Source: Microcaldota archaeon
GTDB lineage: Archaea; Micrarchaeota; Micrarchaeia; Norongarragalinales; Norongarragalinaceae
Direction of reading: 5' to 3'
Assembly (NCBI GenBank): GCA_016214445.1
Contig: JACROM010000109.1
Location: forward strand, 1 to 10,783
Length of the DNA: 10,783 nt
Shown here piece by piece: positions 6,029-10,783 of the stretch. The stretch's first letter is position 1. Each line of letters starts with the position of its first letter. Below the pieces are notes generated by a model. The model had not been told where the DNA came from. It was given only the letters and a program-made list of their open reading frames with translations, and did not search any database. The position numbers and the translations under genes were made by a program.

Positions 6029-6095
6029 TCTCGGTCTCCCCATTTTTTTTAGTTTCCACTAGGCCGCTTTCTAAAAACAAAAAAGAAGGAAAAAG

Positions 6096-7583
6096 CTACT
6101 TGTCGCCGAGGCCTTCGGTTTTCTTTTCCTTCATCTTGCGGAAGTAGAAGACCGTTCCGCCGAGGCCCAGAAGCAATACGACTACCGCGCCTATGATTAC
6201 GGGGTCGATTTCGCTTTCTTTCGCCTTCATTCCGGCTATCTTCTCTTTGAGTTCTGTTGAGGCCTTGCTCACGTTGGCGAAGTTCACGTTGTTGAAGTCG
6301 CCGCCTTCCAAGGCGAGGATGTTTGTGCTCATCAACTTCTTCACGCCGTTGAGCTCGTCGTCGAGCGTCTTGAGCCTGTCATCTGCTTCGCCATACCTTT
6401 TAACTGCCGCAGTCAAGTTCTTTTTCGTGGCGTCTATGCTTTCAGCGGCATCTTTGAACTCTGTAACGTACTGGGCGTACTTTTCGAGGTTGTTCTTTAC
6501 GGTCTTCTCGAGAGCGTCGTATTCGCTGGCCTGCGAAGTAGTGGAGTTCTTCATCTTTTCAAGTATTGCCTCCAAGCTCGCCTTCTTCTTGTTCAGGTCG
6601 CTAAAGCTCGGCGTGTACTCCGTTCCAGCGTACAATCCGGTAGTGTTCGTTATCTTGTTCTCCAGTTTGGTGAAGCTCTCGCTCCTCAGCGCGTGCTCGG
6701 TCTTGCCCAATGCGGCTGTCTCCCTTGTTGCGGTTTCAGTTGTAATCCTGCTCTTCATGGACTCCATCGTGTTAAGTCCCTTGCCCTTGAACTCGGTTTC
6801 GATGTTCGTGAGCGCGGTGGTCGCGTTGCCGTTGAAAGCGCACGTGTGTGCCGTGCCTTGGTCGTAGAAAGTGTACTTGAGTATGGAGCTGAAGTCGATG
6901 CTTGCAGCCAGGCTCGCGTACGCCGAAGTAACCGTAGTGTAGTCCTTCTTCAACGTGTCCGTGCTCTGCAGGAGAATTCCAAGCGAACCCATCGCTTTGG
7001 GTGAGTCGCTCGAGGCCACTGCCGACTCTATTATCTCCGCGTTTTCGATGAAACCCTTGTAGGAGGTGTTGAAAGAGGCGGCGCTGCCGTTCAGTTTTGC
7101 TATTGCATCGTACTCGAGCTTGTATGTGTTGTTCTGTGAGCGTTCAATCAGGTAAAATAATCGGAGGTTTGTGTTCCCTAGCCTTATGACCCTCCGCGGT
7201 ATGTTTATTAAGAAAGTGCTGGTGCCTTGAACGCAGTCGCCTATGACCTCTTTTGTGATGTTCTTGGATGCGGCGAGAATGGCCATGCTTTTTTTCCAGT
7301 CTATGGCGTTGTAGGCCTTTTTCGCGTATTCGCCTAAAACTTCATTCAGTTTCGCGTCGTCCTTCACCGGCATGTACCCGCCGTCGTCAGCTGTAAGCAC
7401 TACGGTCGGGTTGTTGTTGATCTTCACTATGTGGTAGGTTACCGCTCCCAAGTCGATTGCGTCTATGTCAGCTGTTTCGCCTGTTTTAAGGTAGAAGTTT
7501 GCGGCCTCCTTTACCGTCATGGCGGAGGCGGCGCTTGTCAGCAAAACTAAACCTATTACTATAAGCCAAAATGGGTTTTTCAT
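6096..7583 (-). CDS. secreted membrane-anchored coiled-coil protein of unknown function
   Basis: The product is 495 residues from ATG 7581-7583. An upstream extension to 7706 would cross tRNA-Tyr and is rejected. A signal peptide (KNPFWLIVIGLVLLTSAASA, likely cleaved after ASA) and a C-terminal membrane helix (about residues 461-481, followed by basic FRKMKEKK) place the body outside the cell. The body is mostly helical and charged, with probable coiled coils around residues 325-455 (for example LNKKKASLEAILEKMK and RLKTLDDELNGVKK). At least nine N-X-S/T sequons suggest N-glycosylation. Two cysteines (DCVQG and HTCAF) could bridge. A minus-strand TATA box lies 28 bases before the ATG, so the mRNA may be leaderless. 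I do not recognise a family; a cell-surface structural role is only an inference. Confidence 0.85.
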   Translation of the reverse strand: MKNPFWLIVIGLVLLTSAASAMTVKEAANFYLKTGETADIDAIDLGAVTYHIVKINNNPTVVLTADDGGYMPVKDDAKLNEVLGEYAKKAYNAIDWKKSMAILAASKNITKEVIGDCVQGTSTFLINIPRRVIRLGNTNLRLFYLIERSQNNTYKLEYDAIAKLNGSAASFNTSYKGFIENAEIIESAVASSDSPKAMGSLGILLQSTDTLKKDYTTVTSAYASLAASIDFSSILKYTFYDQGTAHTCAFNGNATTALTNIETEFKGKGLNTMESMKSRITTETATRETAALGKTEHALRSESFTKLENKITNTTGLYAGTEYTPSFSDLNKKKASLEAILEKMKNSTTSQASEYDALEKTVKNNLEKYAQYVTEFKDAAESIDATKKNLTAAVKRYGEADDRLKTLDDELNGVKKLMSTNILALEGGDFNNVNFANVSKASTELKEKIAGMKAKESEIDPVIIGAVVVLLLGLGGTVFYFRKMKEKKTEGLGDK

Positions 7584-7589
7584 AAGCCT

Positions 7590-7597
7590 TATTAAAA
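7590..7597 (+). promoter_or_regulatory. TATA box of tRNA-Tyr
   Basis: TATTAAAA ends 28 bases upstream of the tRNA. It overlaps the promoter region of the divergent minus-strand gene. Confidence 0.5.
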
Positions 7598-7607
7598 TTA
7601 ACCATCC

Positions 7608-7615
7608 TTTATAAT
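7608..7615 (-). promoter_or_regulatory. TATA box of the surface-protein gene
   Basis: The minus strand reads ATTATAAA, centred 28 bases before the ATG at 7583. Transcription would begin at or next to the start codon. Confidence 0.5.
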
Positions 7616-7663
7616 TATTGTCAATCCCGCCGTAGCTCAACCTGGCAGAGCACTTGGCTGTAG

Positions 7664-7803
7664 CAAACTCTTCTTTTGGATTAATGAAAAGGGAAGAGGG
7701 GTTCAAATCGACTTAACGGTTGGGTCGTTACGTCGATTTGTTGAGCTTTGGCTCAGAAGTGGTTGCCATCGTTTGCAAAGAACGATGGCTTCGCTAAGTA
7801 GAA
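7664..7803 (+). other. tRNA-Tyr anticodon-loop intron (37/38), 140 nt
   Basis: BHB: CTGT (7658-7661) pairs with GTAG (7798-7801) using two wobbles, 3' bulge AA|A. Internal hairpins include CTCTTC/GAAGAG, AAATCGAC/GTCGATTT, TGAGC/GCTCA and GCCATCGTT/AACGATGGC. The shared repeat modules are not evident. Confidence 0.85.
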
Positions 7804-7825
7804 ACCAAGGTGTTGCCGGTTCAAA

Positions 7826-8051
7826 CGGTCGCCTTTTTCTTTTTGGAAAAAAGAAAAATGCGGCCTGCCGAAAAAGAAAAACCATCTTGTGCGCGAATCA
7901 AAAGAAAGAAATTTCTTTTATTCGGTTCGTGCGCTAAATCCTTTCTTTGGCGGTAGGCCGCACCTTTCCCTGAAAACGCGAAAAGCGTTTTCGGGGCGCC
8001 ACAAGGCGAAGCTTTGTGCGCGCTTTGGAAAGAAAGGGGTGGTCCTGAAAA
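7826..8051 (+). other. tRNA-Tyr T-loop intron (59/60), 226 nt
   Basis: BHB: TTCA (7820-7823) pairs with TGAA (8046-8049), bulges AA|C and AA|T. It opens with a long U/A hairpin closed by GGTCGC/GCGGCC. It ends with the module shared with tRNA-Leu: hairpins 7972-7979/7985-7992 and 8000-8007/8011-8018, then GAAAGGGGTGGTC. One stem base differs from the Leu copy, changing A-U to G-U and keeping the pair. Confidence 0.9.
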
Positions 8052-8156
8052 TCCGGCTGGCGGGATTTTTTTTTATTCTTACCGGGAAACCGCTAAATTG
8101 TTTTTCGGGCCCTGTTTATGCATGGTAAAGAAAACCAACAGGCGCGCACGCCCAAA

Positions 8157-8162
8157 GGAGGG
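8157..8162 (+). promoter_or_regulatory. ribosome-binding site deciding the start at 8170
   Basis: GGAGGG lies 7 bases before ATG 8170, while the in-frame ATG 8122 upstream has no such site. Confidence 0.7.
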
Positions 8163-8169
8163 AAAGCGA

Positions 8170-9072
8170 ATGATTGAAAAAAGACCAGTAAGAGTTGTTT
8201 CCGTTTACGCCCGGGCAGGAACCCAGACGCATCTCCCTGGTGAGCCTGAAGACCGCGCGAGGGTTCTGGTTTTTCATCAGTTCGATGAACACCAAAAGCA
8301 TGGCTGCGGTTTTTTGGGGGCCTTCAATCGTGGCGGCCTGGAGGATTCGCTTAAACATTTTTGGGCAGAAATTAGGCATTTGAACATCGACCCTGAAAAA
8401 TACCTCGGGCTTACGCAGACACGAGTTAAGGAAATCCTTCATGACTTGGATGCTCCGAACGATGCCAGGGAGTACGCTGCCACCATCCGAACAGCAGCCG
8501 AAAAAAGCGGCCTTCCCACAATAATCGCAGTGCATGGCCACGCAGACGGTTCGGTACGAATTACTGGCGTGGCTAACCTCGGCAAGGCAAAAGGGCGTGA
8601 GGTCGCGGTAAGCACTTGCTCTGATGCGCGTTCGCCTCATGTAGTAGGGGATTTCGTTGCCAACGCCGTAATGAATGAAGGGAAGAATACTGGGCACGTG
8701 TTGTATCTTCCGGAAGACCTGAAAGCTCCCGACCCGCAAAAGCCCAGCCGCATGTCCATCCACCTTCCCGAACATTTGATTGTGAAAGAGAAGGGCGAGA
8801 CATTCAACATAACGCCGACTCTTGAACTCATGGGCGAAAATCCAAAAAACGAGTCTGAAATGCTTGACCAGTTGTTCGCCAAACTGTCATTCCTGTACGG
8901 GGCAACTCACTTCGGTCCCCTGGGCACAAATTCGGTAAGCCGAATAGTGGTGACCAACCCGCACTTGTATGAGAAATTCAAAAAAGAGATTGATTCTGCC
9001 TTGATAGATACGGAGAAAGGGTTCCCGATTCCCATAAAGTCGGTTCCCTTCAGGAGAGGCATCCATAAATAA
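8170..9072 (+). CDS. unrecognised protein with HGH and TCSDAR motifs
   Basis: The product is 300 residues from ATG 8170; ATG 8122 would add 16 basic residues, and the open frame further upstream is tRNA-Tyr intron. There is no signal peptide or membrane segment, so it is probably cytoplasmic. Two motifs at the ends of hydrophobic strands stand out: TIIAVHGHADGS (H122, H124) and, 26 residues later, EVAVSTCSDARSP (C150), then a helix (GDFVANAVMNEG). A His-Gly after one strand and a Cys after the next is the layout of clan CD (caspase-fold) peptidases, so a cysteine peptidase-like fold is possible. CSDxR also recalls beta-carbonic anhydrase, but its zinc ligands are in the wrong order. The C-terminus (FLYGATHFGPLGTNSVSRIV) is unassigned. 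Confidence 0.8.
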   Translation: MIEKRPVRVVSVYARAGTQTHLPGEPEDRARVLVFHQFDEHQKHGCGFLGAFNRGGLEDSLKHFWAEIRHLNIDPEKYLGLTQTRVKEILHDLDAPNDAREYAATIRTAAEKSGLPTIIAVHGHADGSVRITGVANLGKAKGREVAVSTCSDARSPHVVGDFVANAVMNEGKNTGHVLYLPEDLKAPDPQKPSRMSIHLPEHLIVKEKGETFNITPTLELMGENPKNESEMLDQLFAKLSFLYGATHFGPLGTNSVSRIVVTNPHLYEKFKKEIDSALIDTEKGFPIPIKSVPFRRGIHK

Positions 9073-9074
9073 GC

Positions 9075-9083
9075 CTTTTAAGG
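9075..9083 (+). promoter_or_regulatory. TATA box of tRNA-Asp
   Basis: CTTTTAAGG lies 25 bases upstream of the tRNA, inside a small inverted repeat (GCCTT-tt-AAGGC, 9073-9084) that follows the preceding stop codon. Confidence 0.5.
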
Positions 9084-9145
9084 CAGCTGAAGCAAAGTAT
9101 TTTCCGAAGCCTTGATGGTGTAGTGGTTAGCATTCAAGCTTGTCG

Positions 9146-9264
9146 GGCCGAAACTTTTCTTTCTTTTGCAAAAAGAAAGAAAACTTTCATGAAAAGAAAG
9201 AAAAGTTAAAAGTCGGTCGTCCCAAAAGAAGAAATCTCGTTTGTGACGTACCGATGGTACAAAC
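9146..9264 (+). other. tRNA-Asp anticodon-loop intron (37/38), 119 nt
   Basis: This is a textbook BHB: TTGT (9140-9143) pairs with ACAA (9259-9262), 5' bulge CG|G, 3' bulge AC|A, and inner helix GCCG/TGGT. The body has two A/T-rich inverted arms (AACTTTTCTTTC.../...GAAAGAAAAGTT) and then a TCCCAAAAGAAGAAATC segment like those in other introns. Confidence 0.9.
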
Positions 9265-9285
9265 AGCTTGCGACCCGGGTTCGAC

Positions 9286-9369
9286 AGACCACCTTTTCTT
9301 TCAAAAGAAAAGGCGGTCGTCCCTAAAGAAACGCGTTTGCGCGCGAATCTGATGGGGCGTTTCCGAAAA
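9286..9369 (+). other. tRNA-Asp T-loop intron (59/60), 84 nt
   Basis: BHB: TTCG (9280-9283) pairs with CGAA (9364-9367), bulges AC|A and AA|T. It starts with the minimal form of the shared hairpin, GACCaCCTTTTCTTT against AAAGAAAAGGcGGTC (9287-9317), then GTCCCTAAAGAAACGCG and a GCGCGAAT segment. This may be the smallest complete unit of the repeat family. Confidence 0.9.
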
Positions 9370-9383
9370 TCCCGGCCAAGGCG

Positions 9384-9500
9384 CTTCTTTTTTTTGTTCT
9401 TTCTTTTTCTGTTGTTTTGTTCCTTTTTGGTTTTTTCTTTTCTTGTTTCCGGTTTTTTCCTCTGTCCTTGCTTCTGTTTCCCGGTTTTTTCAGGCTTTTA
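9384..9500 (+). terminator. long polypyrimidine tract after tRNA-Asp
   Basis: About 110 bases made almost only of T, C and G with many runs of 4-8 T, and almost no A until 9491. It is a likely tRNA-Asp termination region. It ends in a GGCTTT-t-AAAGCC inverted repeat (9493-9505). A short frame through it is compositional only. Confidence 0.55.
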
Positions 9501-9512
9501 AAGCCCCTGAAG

Positions 9513-9520
9513 AATTAAAA
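9513..9520 (+). promoter_or_regulatory. candidate TATA box for the gene at 9553
   Basis: AATTAAAA lies 32 bases before the ATG at 9553. GGTG at 9545-9548 serves as a ribosome-binding site 4 bases before the start. Confidence 0.45.
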
Positions 9521-9552
9521 ATGACGTTTACGTCCTTTTGCCGTGGTGCTTT

Positions 9553-10783
9553 ATGAGGGGCTATTTCAACTTGTTGGTTCTGGCTGCTTTGGTGGCGGCT
9601 GTGTTGCTTGTGCCGCTGGCCACGACGGGCTTGGTTTTCTTTTCCTCCGCTGAAACGTTCGAGCCGAGCCCCGGCCACGCCTACCATTACCGCGCGTGGA
9701 CCTCGTCTGTTTCAGACAACACCGACTTTACCCTGCCTTACGAGGTTTCGAGGATTGAACGAGCTGTTTTGAAGCTTTACCAGGTGGACCAAAGCACCGC
9801 TACCTCGGACGTGGCTTATCCGTACTGCGCGTCCAACAACGGCGGCGCTGCAGACCTCTACTTCAACGGCAACAAACTCGTTTCGTTCACCCAAGGGTCA
9901 GGGGCGTCGTCGGGCCAGTCTTTTTCCGGAGGGAGCGCCGGCAAGTTCGGTCAGTGGGGCTGCTGCGGCTGCACTTACGAGCACGACGTCACCTCGCTTT
10001 TGAGGGCCGGAACAAACAACTTCTACTTCCAGCAGAAGCAGATAACCTCCAACACAGGATACACGAAACTCTACAAGATTGAAATGATTCTTACATTAGG
10101 AGCTTCAGTAACGCCAACTCCGTCGCCCGCGCCGACACCAACGGCTTCGCCCATTCCGTCGCCCGCGCCTACCGCAACACCAAGCCCGGCACCAACGCCT
10201 ACCGCAACGCCGACGCCCTCGCCAACAGCAACAACCACGACGTCGGTTCCTTCATCAACTGCCATGCCCGCAGCGACACCAACGCCGTCTGCCGCCGCCA
10301 CGCCAGTTATGACGCCTTCCGCAACTGCGGCGCCGACCCCTTCGCCAGCAATTGTGTTGACGCCTACTCCGGCGCCTTCCGTCACTGCAACACCTACTCC
10401 ACTGCCAAGCGATACCGCCGAGCTGGTCCTAGCAGGCGGCAAGGCCCTGTATTACCGCGCTTGGCTGAATACCGTAAGCGACAAGACAGCTTTCACGCTT
10501 TCCTACCCGAAAGCTTCAATCAAGCAGGCGTATCTTGAGCTCAGGCAGGTTCAAGGGGCGAGCGCCACAAGCGACGTTCCGGAGCCGTATTGCTCCTCCA
10601 ACAAGGGCGGAACAGCTGCGCTGTATTTCAATGGCGCCAAAATCGCATCATTCACGCAGGGCAGCGGGGCGTCGGCAAGGCAGACCTTCACCGGCTCCGC
10701 TGGAAAATTCGGCTGGTGGGGTTGTTGCGGCTGCCTTTTCAGGTATGACGTTACTTCCCTGCTGACGGACAGCTCAAATGAAT
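9553..10783 (+). CDS. secreted or membrane-anchored surface protein with duplicated Cys-rich domain (3' truncated)
   Basis: The frame is open from ATG 9553 to the window edge (410 residues seen, no stop). Residues 7-30 are hydrophobic (LLVLAALVAAVLLVPLATTG), a signal peptide or anchor. Domain A (about 43-182) and domain B (about 297 onward) are clearly homologous: both have YYRAW or YHYRAW, TSDV followed by PYC, the LYFNG segment, SFTQGSGAS, AGKFG.WGCCGC and DVTSLL. The spacing suggests a beta-sandwich, lectin-like fold; cysteines C92 and the CCGC group (137-140) may bridge or bind metal. Between them is a ~105-residue Pro/Thr/Ala/Ser linker (TPTPSPAPTPTA type), probably extended and O-glycosylated. 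The family is not recognised and ligand binding is inferred. Confidence 0.88.
   Translation, partial: MRGYFNLLVLAALVAAVLLVPLATTGLVFFSSAETFEPSPGHAYHYRAWTSSVSDNTDFTLPYEVSRIERAVLKLYQVDQSTATSDVAYPYCASNNGGAADLYFNGNKLVSFTQGSGASSGQSFSGGSAGKFGQWGCCGCTYEHDVTSLLRAGTNNFYFQQKQITSNTGYTKLYKIEMILTLGASVTPTPSPAPTPTASPIPSPAPTATPSPAPTPTATPTPSPTATTTTSVPSSTAMPAATPTPSAAATPVMTPSATAAPTPSPAIVLTPTPAPSVTATPTPLPSDTAELVLAGGKALYYRAWLNTVSDKTAFTLSYPKASIKQAYLELRQVQGASATSDVPEPYCSSNKGGTAALYFNGAKIASFTQGSGASARQTFTGSAGKFGWWGCCGCLFRYDVTSLLTDSSNE

Larger units (their letters stand above)
5753..6042 (+). tRNA. tRNA-Pro(UGG) with two introns
   Basis: Exons are 5753-5791, 5967-5987 and 6029-6042. Acceptor GGGGAGG pairs with TCTCCCC (6035-6041), with A6042 as discriminator. 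The D-stem is GGGT/ATCC. Anticodon stem TCAGC (5781-5785) pairs with GCTGA (5968-5972), and anticodon TGG is 5788-5790. T-stem CCGAG (5977-5981) pairs with CTCGG (6030-6034). The spliced length is 74 nt. A run of eight T (6043-6050) follows as terminator. No box A at the right distance is seen; a TTTATA at 5742-5747 lies too close to the tRNA. Confidence 0.92.
7626..8065 (+). tRNA. tRNA-Tyr(GUA) with two introns
   Basis: Exons are 7626-7663, 7804-7825 and 8052-8065. Acceptor CCCGCCG pairs with TGGCGGG (8058-8064); A8065 is the discriminator. C1-G72 is the archaeal tyrosine identity pair. D-stem GCTC/GAGC; anticodon stem CTTGG (7653-7657) with CCAAG (7805-7809); anticodon GTA 7660-7662. T-stem GCCGG (7815-7819) pairs with CCGGC (8053-8057). 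Spliced, it is 74 nt. Because 366 of 440 bases are intron, the gene would be easy to miss by a contiguous search. A run of nine T follows at 8066-8074. Confidence 0.92.
9109..9383 (+). tRNA. tRNA-Asp(GUC) with two introns
   Basis: Exons are 9109-9145, 9265-9285 and 9370-9383. Acceptor GCCTTGA faces CCAAGGC (9376-9382) with one A7-C66 mismatch (A9115/C9376); G9383 is the aspartate discriminator. D-stem GTGT/GCAT; anticodon stem CAAGC (9135-9139) pairs with GCTTG (9266-9270); anticodon GTC 9142-9144. T-stem CCGGG (9275-9279) pairs with CCCGG (9371-9375). Spliced, it is 72 nt. A T-rich tract follows. Confidence 0.92.

Noticed and set aside
5663..6147. Overlapping reading frames on both strands over the tRNA-Pro locus
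   Set aside because: The segment is fully explained by tRNA exons and introns, and the palindromic stems create open frames on both strands.
6193..6867. Plus-strand frame of 224 codons with hydrophobic stretches resembling a membrane protein
   Set aside because: It is antisense to the coiled-coil region of the minus-strand surface protein, which has the signal peptide, promoter and anchor.
8170..9072. Beta-carbonic anhydrase, from CSDAR and HGHADG
   Set aside because: In that family the CxDxR motif precedes the HxxC motif, and here the order is reversed with no second zinc Cys.
10071..10442. Minus-strand frame rich in Gly/Val/Ala repeats
   Set aside because: It is the antisense of the Pro/Thr/Ala/Ser linker of the surface protein.

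Overview
The window is archaeal. It carries an archaeal ribosomal/RNA-polymerase operon in canonical order: uS13, uS4, uS11, RNAP subunit D (Rpo3), eL18, uL13, uS9, RNAP subunit N (Rpo10). It also shows BHB-type tRNA introns, TATA-like boxes, T-rich termination tracts and GGTG/GGAGG ribosome-binding sites. Several features fit small-genome DPANN-like archaea (for example Micrarchaeota or Diapherotrites), but the sequence alone does not fix the phylum.

Layout. 1-114: the 3' end of a transposase that looks like the ISAzo13 (Rhodopirellula-type) family. 127-525 (minus): a PIN-domain ribonuclease; just upstream of it, at 565-725, sit three perfect hairpins joined by a conserved linker. 821-1248: tRNA-Ser(GGA). 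1282-3663: uS13-uS4-uS11-rpoD. 3662-3953: a 21-bp direct repeat flanking an intron-like element. 3942-4230: tRNA-Leu(GAG). 4264-5697: eL18-uL13-uS9-rpoN, then a hairpin terminator. 5753-6042: tRNA-Pro(UGG). 6096-7583 (minus): a secreted, membrane-anchored coiled-coil protein. 7626-8065: tRNA-Tyr(GUA). 8170-9072: an unrecognised protein with HGH and TCSDAR motifs. 9109-9383: tRNA-Asp(GUC). 9553 to the window end: a secreted protein with two copies of a Cys-containing beta-type domain joined by a Pro/Thr/Ala/Ser linker.

The main discovery is in the tRNA genes. None reads as a contiguous tRNA, but all five fold into complete cloverleaves once nine introns are removed. Four have an intron at the canonical 37/38 site, and all five have one in the T-loop at 59/60. 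In four of the five T-loop introns, T-loop bases 54-57 pair perfectly with the 3' end of the intron. That gives the bulge-helix-bulge substrate of the archaeal splicing endonuclease.

The larger introns (84-298 nt) are built from a shared set of repeat modules: a U/A-rich GACC...GGTC hairpin, pairs of 8-bp hairpins, and a TCCAAAAAGAAA segment. A related copy lies outside any tRNA, beside a duplicated 5' end of tRNA-Leu. This looks like a dispersed intron/repeat family that has colonised tRNA genes. The open reading frames running through these stretches are spurious.
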